From NCBI GenBank assembly GCA_015056725.1, contig SVFS01000007.1:1-64000 (forward strand): DNA of 64,000 nt. Direction: 5' to 3'. Numbering within the stretch: position 1 is the stretch's first letter; every line of letters begins with the position of its first letter. This DNA comes from Lachnospiraceae bacterium (GTDB lineage Bacteria > Bacillota > Clostridia > Lachnospirales > Lachnospiraceae). The notes beneath the pieces are model-generated. The model saw only the letters and a program-made list of their open reading frames with translations, did no database searches and had not been told where the DNA came from. Below, piece by piece: positions 1 through 9,656 of this stretch. Position numbers and translations under genes: made by a program.

Positions 1-342
<342 letters not shown>

Positions 343-574
343 TCTTTTTTCTGGTCCCAAAACTGCTCTCTGGCTTTTTTGTTTCCTCGTTTTACTGTTT
401 AAGGTCGTTCATACATTCGTTGCTTGTATTTACGTCTTCGCTTTTTAAATTTCTTCTGAATCTTCTAATAGATTCTACCGTTAGGTTTTTCTCTCTTTTT
501 TTAGAATTTTCAGGGTTGCATTACTGTTTATTTGTCAAGGTTCTTTCTGCTCTTTTGTCCGAGACAGCTTATAT

Positions 575-603
575 AGATTATCATAAGCATTCCGGCAAGT
601 CAA
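575..603 (-). promoter_or_regulatory. Probable rRNA promoter P2 (TTGACT-N17-TAATCT)
   Basis: Minus strand TTGACT (598-603), 17-nt spacer, TAATCT (575-580). Confidence 0.55.
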
Positions 604-670
604 GCAATTTTTTAAACTTTTTTGAAGTTTTTTGTTGTCGCATTTTGTTGCTTTTGCGACAGCAAGATAT

Positions 671-699
671 AATATACACAGATAAACTTTCTTTGTCAA
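671..699 (-). promoter_or_regulatory. rRNA promoter P1 (TTGACA-N17-TATATT)
   Basis: Minus strand TTGACA (694-699), 17-nt spacer, TATATT (671-676), upstream of 16S. Confidence 0.75.
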
Positions 700-723
700 C
701 ATCTTTTTCACTTTTACACACAA

Positions 724-756
724 AAAACCTTCCGTACGTTTTTAAGCACGGAAGGT
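724..756 (-). terminator. Rho-independent terminator after lipoprotein gene
   Basis: AACCTTCCGTGCTTAAAAACGTACGGAAGGTT hairpin then TTTTTT on minus strand. Confidence 0.8.
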
Positions 757-770
757 TCTCTAATTTTAAA

Positions 771-1535
771 TCATTCCAGTCCAACTGTTATATTACTGTC
801 ACCCTTCTTAACATACAATTTCAGGTTGCTTGCCTGCATAACTTCTTCATCCACCTGTGTTATAATTACAAATTCTTTTTCTGCTCCAGGTTCCAGTTCT
901 TCCTGCATATAAGCAAAATCATTTAAAAGCATTGTTGCCATATTGGTTCCTTCCGCTTCATCACTGATTAATCTGAATTGAGCATTTTGAGATAACATAT
1001 CTGCAAATATATTGGAATCTGTAGAATTTTCTACTCCAAACGATGCTACCAATAGCGTTTGTCCGCTAGTTGCTTCTATAGTAGGTGTCCATTCTGAAGT
1101 TTCTTCTGAAGGATAACTTTTCGTCAACTCATATCCCTGATAAGTAAGTGTCAAATCATCTATCCCAAGAAATGACTGCATATCTCCTATCGTTCCCAGA
1201 GGTATTGTTTTTTCTGTACCGTCACGCACTTCTGTGTTATTCAGCTTCGCTTCCGCAATTTCCTTTTCTTTTGCTTCTGCTTCTTTCTGGGCATCAATAA
1301 TTTCCTGTACCTTTGCTGCCTTTTCTGCAATCTCTTCTCTTCTTTTTGCTTCCTGCTCTATATCAATCAATCTGGTATCATGCTCCGGACTGTATTGTAC
1401 AACCAAATCACTTGCATATGTTGCAACAAGCGATTTTTGTTCCTCAGTAAGCTCCGGTATTTTGTTTCCACAGCCAGTCAACGATATAATACTGCCTACT
1501 AATAATGCAATAATGATTTTTCTCTTCATACGCAT
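771..1535 (-). CDS. Lipoprotein with C-terminal DUF-like domain
   Basis: ORF with lipobox (ISLTGCGNK) and charged coiled-coil linker. Confidence 0.8.
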   Translation of the reverse strand: MRMKRKIIIALLVGSIISLTGCGNKIPELTEEQKSLVATYASDLVVQYSPEHDTRLIDIEQEAKRREEIAEKAAKVQEIIDAQKEAEAKEKEIAEAKLNNTEVRDGTEKTIPLGTIGDMQSFLGIDDLTLTYQGYELTKSYPSEETSEWTPTIEATSGQTLLVASFGVENSTDSNIFADMLSQNAQFRLISDEAEGTNMATMLLNDFAYMQEELEPGAEKEFVIITQVDEEVMQASNLKLYVKKGDSNITVGLE

Positions 1536-1551
1536 CTCCTAACATTTTACG

Positions 1552-3057
1552 CTATACTTCTGATGCACTTAACTCTACCCAAAATTCTACACCATTTTCA
1601 AAATTATTTACACCATAATTTTGATGATGTGACTCCATAATTGCTTTTACAATAGATAATCCAATCCCACTTCCGCCATATTCACGTGTTCTTGCCTTAT
1701 CTGCTTTATAAAACTTGTCCCATAAATATGGAAGTGCCTCATCTGCGATTGGCTCTCCGGTATTAAATACAGACAATCGTATCTTATCCTCATTTTCATC
1801 CAGGCGGATATTAATTAATCGTTCTCCGTCCAAATGATTTAACGCATTGCTGAGATAATTCAGAAATACTTCTTCTATTTTAAATTCATCTGCCCATACA
1901 TATATCGGCTGATAATCTTCTATTTTAACAAGTGCATCCTTTTGCCTTATTAAAATAGAAGCTGATTGAAGACAATTATTAATAAGTGCAACAAGGTCAA
2001 AGCGTTCCATTACTATAGGATCATTTCCAAATTCCAACTGATTCAATGTCATCAGTTTTTTTACCATAGTGTTCATTTTAGCAGCTTCATCCATGATCAC
2101 AGAGCAATAAAATTCTTTACTCTCTTCATCATCATGAATTCCTTCTTTTAGTCCTTCTGCATAACCTTGTATCAACGCAATTGGCGTTTTAAGTTCATGA
2201 GATACATTCGACAAAAATTCTCTTCGCATCTCATCAATTTTTTCTTTCTTTTCAATATCCCGCTGCAGCTCATTATTTGCTGTCTTTAGTTCTGAAATGG
2301 TTATTTCCAATGTCTGCGATAATTCATTTATATTTTTCCCCAAGGTATCAATTTCCGCAGTCCCATTTCCTCTATACTTTACATCAAAATCCAAGCCTTT
2401 CATTTTGTCTGAAATTTCCGCAAGCTCTAAAATCGGTCTGGATATTGTTTTTGACAAAAAATGTACAAAGCATGTTCCTATCACAATAGCAATCAGTCCT
2501 GCATACGCTAAAAACTGATTAGAAATCTCCACACTGTCTTTGATACTTTCCATTGCGCTTCTCATCAAAAAGAGATTCCCATTGTCCAAAACACCCCATA
2601 ATTCCAAGTATTCTGTTTTAATTCTTGGGTCTTTTGTTATTTGAAGTGTCATTTTTTCAGTTTCTTCAATAATCTGAGCCCCAGGTTCCCAAACACTTCC
2701 GGAAGGCTTAAACAAATATTCCATCAATTGACGCATCAACATATCCACTTCATTGCTGGAACATTTTATACTTTTTGAATCCGCATCAAGAATAATTGCA
2801 CTGATATTATACTTCCCACAAATCTTCTGCCATTCGATATCATACTCTTCTGTATCTAATACGCCCTCTACTGCAGCTGTATTAAAGCTCTTATACGCTT
2901 CATAAAGATTTTTTTCTTTATTCCACAAATAATATCGTTCCAGACAGGTGCTGTTTATCACCCAGCAAAGCACAACAACCAATACTGTCAATGCAATACA
3001 TAACAGTGTAACCTGCATGCGGATTGTCAATTTTTTAGTAGGCTTTTTTGAAATCAT
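1552..3057 (-). CDS. Sensor histidine kinase (HAMP, HisKA, HATPase)
   Basis: Two TM segments, FLSNVSHELKTPIALIQGY H-box, GGSGIGLSIVKAIM G-box. Confidence 0.93.
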   Translation of the reverse strand: MISKKPTKKLTIRMQVTLLCIALTVLVVVLCWVINSTCLERYYLWNKEKNLYEAYKSFNTAAVEGVLDTEEYDIEWQKICGKYNISAIILDADSKSIKCSSNEVDMLMRQLMEYLFKPSGSVWEPGAQIIEETEKMTLQITKDPRIKTEYLELWGVLDNGNLFLMRSAMESIKDSVEISNQFLAYAGLIAIVIGTCFVHFLSKTISRPILELAEISDKMKGLDFDVKYRGNGTAEIDTLGKNINELSQTLEITISELKTANNELQRDIEKKEKIDEMRREFLSNVSHELKTPIALIQGYAEGLKEGIHDDEESKEFYCSVIMDEAAKMNTMVKKLMTLNQLEFGNDPIVMERFDLVALINNCLQSASILIRQKDALVKIEDYQPIYVWADEFKIEEVFLNYLSNALNHLDGERLINIRLDENEDKIRLSVFNTGEPIADEALPYLWDKFYKADKARTREYGGSGIGLSIVKAIMESHHQNYGVNNFENGVEFWVELSASEV

Positions 3058-3058
3058 T

Positions 3059-5590
3059 TTATTCGATACCCATCACTTTATAATCCTGATCTTCTATCAC
3101 TTTTTTCAATTCTTCATTAGGAATATCTGCATTCAGTGTAAGAATCGCAGTACCTGCTTCATGACTTACCACTGCTTCATCCACCTGTGGCAGAGCTTCC
3201 AATACTTTTTTCACCCTTGCTTCACAGTGCATACACATCATACCTTCAATTTTCATTGTTTTTGTCATATTATTTTCCTCTTCTTCCTGTCTATTTACTG
3301 TAATAGTTTTTGACTGTTTTAAAGCATGCTTCCTATCCTTTGACGAATCATAAATCTTCACAAAGTTCAGTCGTAATGCATTTGTAACAACACAAAAGCT
3401 GGAAAGACTCATTGCAGCTGCACCAAACATCGGATTTAATTCCCATCCGAATATCGGAATCCAAATACCTGCTGCCAAAGGAATCCCTATTATATTGTAG
3501 AAAAACGCCCAAAACAAATTCTGGTGAATGTTTTTAAGCGTAGCCCGACTCAAACGAATCGCCGCCGGGACATCACTGAGCCTGCTTTTCATTAATACAA
3601 TATCTGCAGCATCTATTGCAACATCGGTTCCTGCTCCAATTGCAATTCCCATATCCGCTTTGGTAAGTGCCGGTGCATCATTGATGCCGTCACCAACCAT
3701 CACTGTCTTTCCCTGTTTTTTTAATTTTTCAATAATCTGACCTTTTCTATCCGGCAATACACCTGCGATTACTTCGTCCACGCCTGCCTGCTGTCCAATG
3801 GCATTTGCAGTTTTCTCGTTATCGCCTGTCAGCATAACCACTCGGATTCCCATATTTTGCAGTTCCGCAATCGCAGCCGGACTATCTTCTTTTATGATAT
3901 CTGCCACCGCTATTACGCCAAGCATTTGCTCACCTTTTGCAAAAAGCAATGGTGTCTTGCCTTGTTCTGCCAACAATTCTATCTGCTTTTTAATAGAATC
4001 TTCTATTTTAATGAATCCGCCGATATAATTACTGCTTCCACCAACAATTCTACAGGCATTTTCATATGCCATCAATCCATTTCCCGGAAGCACTTCAAAA
4101 TTCTGCAATTCCAGCAGTTCTTTTACATATTCTTTACAATATAAGACAACTGCCTCTGCCAATGGATGTTCGCTCTTTCGTTCCAGAGCATACGCATAAG
4201 TAAGCAAATCTTTTTCGTCCACATCCTTACACGTGACAATATCTGTTACTTTAGGATGACCACTTGTAATTGTCCCCGTCTTATCCAGCGCAACAATCTG
4301 TATCTTACCGGTTTCTTCCAACGATACCGCTGTCTTAAATAAAATACCGTTTTTGGCTCCGACTCCGTTTCCAACCATAATCGCTACCGGTGTCGCAAGT
4401 CCTAATGCACATGGGCAACTGATTACCAAAACAGAAATACCTCTTGCCAGGGCATAGCCAAAGGATTGTCCTACAAATATCCATATAAAAATCGTAACTA
4501 ACGCAATAGCAATAACCACCGGCACAAATACGCCTGATACTTTATCTGCCACTTTTGCAATCGGTGCTTTGGTTGCTGCTGCATCGCTTACCATCTGAAT
4601 AATCTGAGACAAGGTGGTATCTTTCCCCACCTTTGTTGCTTTGCATCTTAAAAATCCGGACTGATTGATTGTACCAGCCGAAACACTATCTCCTACTTCT
4701 TTATCGACAGGAATACTCTCCCCTGTTAGTGCCGATTCATTTACTGCACTATTTCCAAAAATCACTTCTCCATCTACCGGAATCTGTTCTCCCGGTTTTA
4801 CCACAAAAACGTCTCCGGGCTTTACTATTTCAACCGGAACTTCTTCTCCGCTTTCCAAAACCGCCGTTTTCGGTGCAAGCTTCATTAAACCTTTTAACGC
4901 ATCTGTAGTCTTTCCTTTGGAGCGTGCTTCCAGCATTTTTCCAACCGTAATAAGCGTAAGTATCATAGCTGCCGATTCAAAATAGAATTCATGCAGGTAA
5001 GACCGGGCTGACTCCATATCACCAGCCGACTGGGCGGCTGTCATCATAAATAATGAAAATGTACTATACACAAACGCTGCTCCCGAACCAAGAGCAACTA
5101 AAGTGTCCATATTCGGTGCTTTGTGCAGCAATCCTTTGAAGCCGCTTATAAAAAACTTCTGATTGATTATCATTATAATAATCGTAAGAAGAAGTTGGAT
5201 TAATCCAAGTGCCACCGGATTAGCTGTAAAGAATTCGGGCAATGGCATAGCCAACATCATATGCCCCATAGAAAAATACATGAGTACTACTAAAAAACCT
5301 AACGATGTAAACAATCGTTTTTTCAGAATTGGTGTTTCTGTATCTTTTAATGTGTCTTCTGTTTTCTTACCATATTCTGTTGAAGTACCGGAGTCTTTTT
5401 CCATCGCACCATATCCTGCGGCTTCTACTGCCTTTATAATGGTATCCGTTTCCGCAGTCCCTTCAACACCCATAGAGTTTGTCAAGAGACTAACCGAGCA
5501 TGCCGTTACACCATCTATATTAGAAACCGCCTTTTCTACTCTGGCACTACATGCCGCACAGGTCATCCCTGTAACTGTGTATTGTTTCAT
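3059..5590 (-). CDS. copA: Copper-translocating P-type ATPase with N- and C-terminal HMA domains
   Basis: GMTCAACSARVEKAV, CPCALGLATPVAIM, DKTGTIT, GDGINDAPAL; C-terminal GMMCMHCEARVKK. Confidence 0.96.
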   Translation of the reverse strand: MKQYTVTGMTCAACSARVEKAVSNIDGVTACSVSLLTNSMGVEGTAETDTIIKAVEAAGYGAMEKDSGTSTEYGKKTEDTLKDTETPILKKRLFTSLGFLVVLMYFSMGHMMLAMPLPEFFTANPVALGLIQLLLTIIIMIINQKFFISGFKGLLHKAPNMDTLVALGSGAAFVYSTFSLFMMTAAQSAGDMESARSYLHEFYFESAAMILTLITVGKMLEARSKGKTTDALKGLMKLAPKTAVLESGEEVPVEIVKPGDVFVVKPGEQIPVDGEVIFGNSAVNESALTGESIPVDKEVGDSVSAGTINQSGFLRCKATKVGKDTTLSQIIQMVSDAAATKAPIAKVADKVSGVFVPVVIAIALVTIFIWIFVGQSFGYALARGISVLVISCPCALGLATPVAIMVGNGVGAKNGILFKTAVSLEETGKIQIVALDKTGTITSGHPKVTDIVTCKDVDEKDLLTYAYALERKSEHPLAEAVVLYCKEYVKELLELQNFEVLPGNGLMAYENACRIVGGSSNYIGGFIKIEDSIKKQIELLAEQGKTPLLFAKGEQMLGVIAVADIIKEDSPAAIAELQNMGIRVVMLTGDNEKTANAIGQQAGVDEVIAGVLPDRKGQIIEKLKKQGKTVMVGDGINDAPALTKADMGIAIGAGTDVAIDAADIVLMKSRLSDVPAAIRLSRATLKNIHQNLFWAFFYNIIGIPLAAGIWIPIFGWELNPMFGAAAMSLSSFCVVTNALRLNFVKIYDSSKDRKHALKQSKTITVNRQEEEENNMTKTMKIEGMMCMHCEARVKKVLEALPQVDEAVVSHEAGTAILTLNADIPNEELKKVIEDQDYKVMGIE

Positions 5591-6051
5591 GCATTCTCCT
5601 TCTTTTCCAGTTGCTCACACAGCTTAACTATTTCGCTTTCACCAAAAATCTCTATCCCATTTTCATGGAATAACTGCGCTGTCATCCCATCACCGTCTTT
5701 GAAACCACCGGAAAAAGTTCCATCATAAATAATACCCTTTCCACAGGATGGGCTTCTTTCTTTTAGTATGGCATATTTGCAATCATATAATTTAGCTACT
5801 TTTAAAGCTTCCTTTGCACCTTTTTCGAAATACTCCGTCACATCTTCTCCAACGCAGTTCATTACTTTATCCTCTATGCGTTCAGAAGGATGTCTTGGAG
5901 TTTGCATTCCACCAAGCTGTTCAGGGCATATCGGAATCAAGTGAATGTCTTTTCTATTTAAAAGTGCAAGCACTTCATCATGCGCTTTCTCATTCCCATC
6001 ATATCTGCAGGATACGCCCAACAAGCATGCACTGACTAAAATATTTTCCAT
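5587..6051 (-). CDS. DUF523 domain-containing protein
   Basis: ILVSACLLGVSCRYDG...KERSPSCGKGIIYDGTFSG; overlaps copA start. Confidence 0.9.
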   Translation of the reverse strand: MENILVSACLLGVSCRYDGNEKAHDEVLALLNRKDIHLIPICPEQLGGMQTPRHPSERIEDKVMNCVGEDVTEYFEKGAKEALKVAKLYDCKYAILKERSPSCGKGIIYDGTFSGGFKDGDGMTAQLFHENGIEIFGESEIVKLCEQLEKKENA

Positions 6052-6076
6052 AGTTCACTCCCTAACTCTGCATATT

Positions 6077-6730
6077 CTATTTCACAATACCTTCCTTTAC
6101 AAGGAGTTCATAAATGGCTTTCGCAAGCTTCCCATGATTTTCCGCATCAAAATGTACACCGTCAATCTCGCTTGCTTTCGCAATCTGTGCTGCATCAAGG
6201 AAATAGCAACCGTACATATCTGCCAGCTGTTTATACCAAGATGCTAATTCATGAGATACTTTCACACATTTTTCAAAATCAAAGCAATCTGCAAGCCATG
6301 AATTTTCTGCATTTTCGCCTATAATCGGTGGCGAAATAAGAAGTATCTTCATATGGTCATTCATACGAAATCTATTATATGCCTGTACCTTTTCCAAAAA
6401 AATCTGCATTTCCCCTGCAATATCCATGGATGCATAAGAAAATTTGCGTTTCAAATCATTTCCGCCAAGCATTAAAATCATAAGGTCTAACGGGTTCTGA
6501 CTTTCAATGCAAGGGATGATGTAATTCAATCCGTTCTTTTCACCTTCCGCCGGATCATCCGTTGCGATTGTACGGCCGTTTTGTCCTTCTTCAATAATTT
6601 TATAACTTTCCCCAAGAAGATTTTGCAAAACTCCTGTCCAACGTACGTCTTCCTCTAATCTTGTTCTTTTTGCCGGATCGTATCCCCATGTAAGAGAATC
6701 TCCGAAACATAAAATTCTGTATTTTTCCAT
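6077..6730 (-). CDS. SGNH/GDSL hydrolase
   Basis: CFGDSLTWGYDP, MLGGNDLK, DGVHFDAENHGKLA. Confidence 0.9.
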   Translation of the reverse strand: MEKYRILCFGDSLTWGYDPAKRTRLEEDVRWTGVLQNLLGESYKIIEEGQNGRTIATDDPAEGEKNGLNYIIPCIESQNPLDLMILMLGGNDLKRKFSYASMDIAGEMQIFLEKVQAYNRFRMNDHMKILLISPPIIGENAENSWLADCFDFEKCVKVSHELASWYKQLADMYGCYFLDAAQIAKASEIDGVHFDAENHGKLAKAIYELLVKEGIVK

Positions 6731-6800
6731 AACTGTTCCTCTTTTCTATTTTCGTTAATTATACTCAAATTATCAACGTTTCTTTTGGTATCAACCACTT

Positions 6801-7511
6801 TCATACATTTAGCGACCATCCATAGTCACCGTGATAAATCATATGTTTTGTCATGCCGCCATCAATGCAAATATTTTCTCCTGTAATAAATCCTGACATA
6901 TCGGAGCAAAGATAAAGAACCATATTGGCAATATCCTGTGGATTTCCAACTCTTCCTACAGGTTGCTGGATAGCATCTGCGCCCTCATAAACAGTACTAG
7001 TATTATTAATCCATCCCGGAGATATGGAATTTACTCTTACTTTACCCGCAAGGCTTACAGAAAGTGCATGAGTAAGGGCAGAAATTCCACCTTTTGCTGC
7101 AGTATAACTTTCGGTTTCGGGCTGACTCATTCTATCTCTGGAAGATGATATATTTACGATACTTGCACCGGCATTAAAATAAGGTGTAAGGAGTTTTGCC
7201 AAATAAAACGGAGCAGTAACACCAACCTTCAGTGCATATTCAAAATCTTCATACGTTCCGTTGCTGATTCCACACATCTTCGGTGCAGCGTTATTTATAA
7301 GATAATCCACTTTTCCATAATCTGCGATTACTTTCTCCACAAAACGTTCCAACGTTTCTTTATCTGCTATATCCCCTGTGAAATATTCGTTTTCTTTGAT
7401 GTCAATTATTGCAACTCTTGCGCCTAATTTTTTAAACTCTTCCGCAATGCACTTTCCTATTCCCAGAGCACCGCCTGTTATAACCACAACTTTTTCATTA
7501 AAGTTATACAT
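6801..7511 (-). CDS. SDR family oxidoreductase
   Basis: TGGALGIGK, NNAA, SYTAAKGG, SPGWIN. Confidence 0.92.
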   Translation of the reverse strand: MYNFNEKVVVITGGALGIGKCIAEEFKKLGARVAIIDIKENEYFTGDIADKETLERFVEKVIADYGKVDYLINNAAPKMCGISNGTYEDFEYALKVGVTAPFYLAKLLTPYFNAGASIVNISSSRDRMSQPETESYTAAKGGISALTHALSVSLAGKVRVNSISPGWINNTSTVYEGADAIQQPVGRVGNPQDIANMVLYLCSDMSGFITGENICIDGGMTKHMIYHGDYGWSLNV

Positions 7512-7616
7512 GTTTTTACCTCATTGTTGAATTGTTGTAGGATTCAGATTAAAAACATTATATCAAACGCTTCAAAAAAACAATACTCAATAATTGCCCT
7601 CAGCGTCCTTTCGAAC

Positions 7617-7645
7617 TTGTGTTCTATTTCGATTCATGATATAAT
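7617..7645 (+). promoter_or_regulatory. Promoter of type I toxin mRNA (TTGTGT-N17-TATAAT)
   Basis: TTGTGT 7617-7622, TATAAT 7640-7645. Confidence 0.7.
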
Positions 7646-7725
7646 AATGCCAGTAGCAATTTGCTACTGGCAATCGTGATACAGGGTGGTTGACCTCCAT
7701 TTTACATAGGATGGAGGTGATGCTT

Positions 7726-7815
7726 ATGAAGAACAAATTCGATTTTAAAGACTTAATGTCTTTCGGAATGTTTCTCTTGGCACTGCTGACATTCATTTAT
7801 TTGATTTGTCACTAA
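7726..7815 (+). CDS. Putative holin-like type I toxin, 29 aa (MKNKFDFKDLMSFGMFLLALLTFIYLICH)
   Basis: Short hydrophobic ORF; SD within an 8-bp hairpin (ACCTCCAT/ATGGAGGT); followed by a bidirectional terminator. Missing from the ORF track because of its size. Confidence 0.85.
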   Translation: MKNKFDFKDLMSFGMFLLALLTFIYLICH

Positions 7816-7821
7816 AGCAAT

Positions 7822-7906
7822 AAAAAACCTTCCCTGTACATTGGCCCTGTGCGGGAAGGTTTTTACCCCAACTAGGTCAACCACTCTGTGGCGATTGCCT
7901 TTTGTT
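7822..7906 (-). ncRNA. Predicted antisense RNA antitoxin
   Basis: Minus-strand promoter TTGTAA (7935-7940)-N16-TATAAT (7913-7918) firing toward the toxin ORF, ending at the shared terminator. Confidence 0.6.
7824..7864. terminator. Bidirectional terminator shared by toxin mRNA and antisense RNA
   Basis: AAAAAACCTTCCC ... GGGAAGGTTTTT with A- and T-tracts on both sides. Confidence 0.8.
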
Positions 7907-8196
7907 AATTATATTATATCAGAACTTGGAAGTATTACAAGCGCTTTCTTCAACCACTTTTAGTTTTGCAAATCACTTTGGCACTTTTTCAAATTACGCT
8001 TCTACACTCTCAGACCTTGACTTTCATTACCAACCGCCATTCTATCGCATTACTTCACTCAGCTTTTCTTCAAAAGCTTTGAGTTCATCCAGTTTTTTAT
8101 CTAACTGTTCAAAATTTTTCTCAAAATTCCATTTGTTCTACATTTTTCAATAGTTTCGCATGTTCGGATGTTCATATAATAAAAAGGTAGACCTCG

Positions 8197-8249
8197 CAGA
8201 GACGACCTCTCGCAAAACTGCTTCGCAGTTTCGCGAGAGGTCGTCTCTG
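8197..8249. repeat. Large near-perfect inverted repeat / hairpin
   Basis: CAGAGACGACCTCTCGCAAAACTGC-TTC-GCAGTTTCGCGAGAGGTCGTCTCTG. Confidence 0.8.
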
Positions 8250-8332
8250 TCGCACAATAAAAGGAGCGCTACAGACGCTCCCGTGAGTAAACTCCCGTCG
8301 CGTCTATATCACTCCTTTTGCTCTGCTCGTAG

Positions 8333-9007
8333 CTATTCCTCCCATTTGTACCCCATGCCCCAGATGGTTTTAATGAGGTCGCCTTTTTCTCCCATTTTGC
8401 TGCGGAGTTTTTTAACGTGGGTATCGATGGTACGGGCATCTCCGAAGTAATCGTAGTCCCATACGCTGTTCAATATTTTTTCACGTGATAACGCAATTCC
8501 CTGGTTTTCCATGAAATACGTCAGCAGTTCAAATTCTTTATAGCTTAAATCAATTTCTTTTCCGTCGATTATAACTCTGTGAGCAGCTTTGTCCAGCAAA
8601 ACACCACCTGATTCAAGCTGGGTTTCTGCAGGCTGTTGATTAGTCCTACGCAGAATTGCTTCTACTCTTGCTACTAATATGCGTGGACTGAAGGGTTTCG
8701 ATATATATTCATCTGCCCCCAAATCAAATCCTTTCAGCTCTGTCTGTTCATCACTTTTCGCTGTAAGCATGATAACCGGAATCTGTGAGGTCTGTCTGAT
8801 TTCCCGGCAAACCTGCAATCCGTCTTTCCCCGGCATCATGACATCCAATATAACAAGGGCAATATCCTGATTTGCATCAAAGACATTTAGTGCCTCTATT
8901 CCATCTGCTGCTTCTAATACTTCAAAACCGCTTTTTGTCAAAAAATCCCGTACAAGCTTTCTCATACGGCTTTCATCATCTACGACTAATATTTTGCATT
9001 TATCCAT
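8333..9007 (-). CDS. OmpR-family response regulator
   Basis: ILVVDDESRMRKLVRDFL, MLTAKSDE, winged-helix C-terminus DTHVKKLRSKMGE. Confidence 0.95.
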   Translation of the reverse strand: MDKCKILVVDDESRMRKLVRDFLTKSGFEVLEAADGIEALNVFDANQDIALVILDVMMPGKDGLQVCREIRQTSQIPVIMLTAKSDEQTELKGFDLGADEYISKPFSPRILVARVEAILRRTNQQPAETQLESGGVLLDKAAHRVIIDGKEIDLSYKEFELLTYFMENQGIALSREKILNSVWDYDYFGDARTIDTHVKKLRSKMGEKGDLIKTIWGMGYKWEE

Positions 9008-9069
9008 GAATTATCTCCTAAATCACAGTATTTGCATATCTCCCTTAATAATCAATCGGCTTGCTGTTT

Positions 9070-9654
9070 CTATTTCCCCGATTGTAATTTTTCTTCACGC
9101 AGAGCATCTTCACGTTCTGTCAAGTCCTGCTCCCACGCTGCGTATTTATCAACAATTGCCCTCTCATAGTTTAAGATATTTGGATATTCACTTGTATATG
9201 CTATCGCAAACATTCCTACAACTAACAATGCTAAAAAAACATTCAGTAAGATGGAAATCGTCAGCTTGTCTGCTTTTTCTCTTTTTTTCGCCGGATTAAT
9301 TCGTTGCTTTGCAGTCGATGTCTCTTTACGTTTTTTCACCGTGTAATTGTGATACATCGTCACATAAGGAAGCTCCTCTTCACTATAGCCTTCTTTAACC
9401 AATAATCTTCGCAGACTATGTAAATAGTTTTGTCCGATTGGTGTCCGAAAAGCTCTGCTTTCAATTGCTTTCTGGTAAACGTTTCGTAACATCGCCGTAT
9501 CCTGATAGTCAACATGTTCCTGCAAGTATTCTATTTTTTTAAGTTCCTGTTTGGCAAGTGCTGCATCCTCAGGGCTCTGAAAACGGTATCCGTCTACAAT
9601 GATATCTTCCTTATCAAGCTGCACACTTTCCTGTTCTTTTAATTCAGCACTCAT
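9070..9654 (-). CDS. Hypothetical protein with one TM segment
   Basis: Intact ORF abutting rpe; hydrophobic segment ILLNVFLALLVVGMFAIAY. Confidence 0.7.
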   Translation of the reverse strand: MSAELKEQESVQLDKEDIIVDGYRFQSPEDAALAKQELKKIEYLQEHVDYQDTAMLRNVYQKAIESRAFRTPIGQNYLHSLRRLLVKEGYSEEELPYVTMYHNYTVKKRKETSTAKQRINPAKKREKADKLTISILLNVFLALLVVGMFAIAYTSEYPNILNYERAIVDKYAAWEQDLTEREDALREEKLQSGK

Positions 9655-9656
9655 TT

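Noticed and set aside
420-926. 168-aa plus-strand ORF between 16S and lipoprotein gene
   Set aside because: Overlaps the rRNA leader, tandem promoters and a terminator on the other strand; Phe/Leu-rich composition typical of antisense AT-rich DNA.
7587-7796. 69-aa minus ORF over the toxin locus
   Set aside because: Antisense to the toxin; the small plus ORF with SD and terminator explains the region better.
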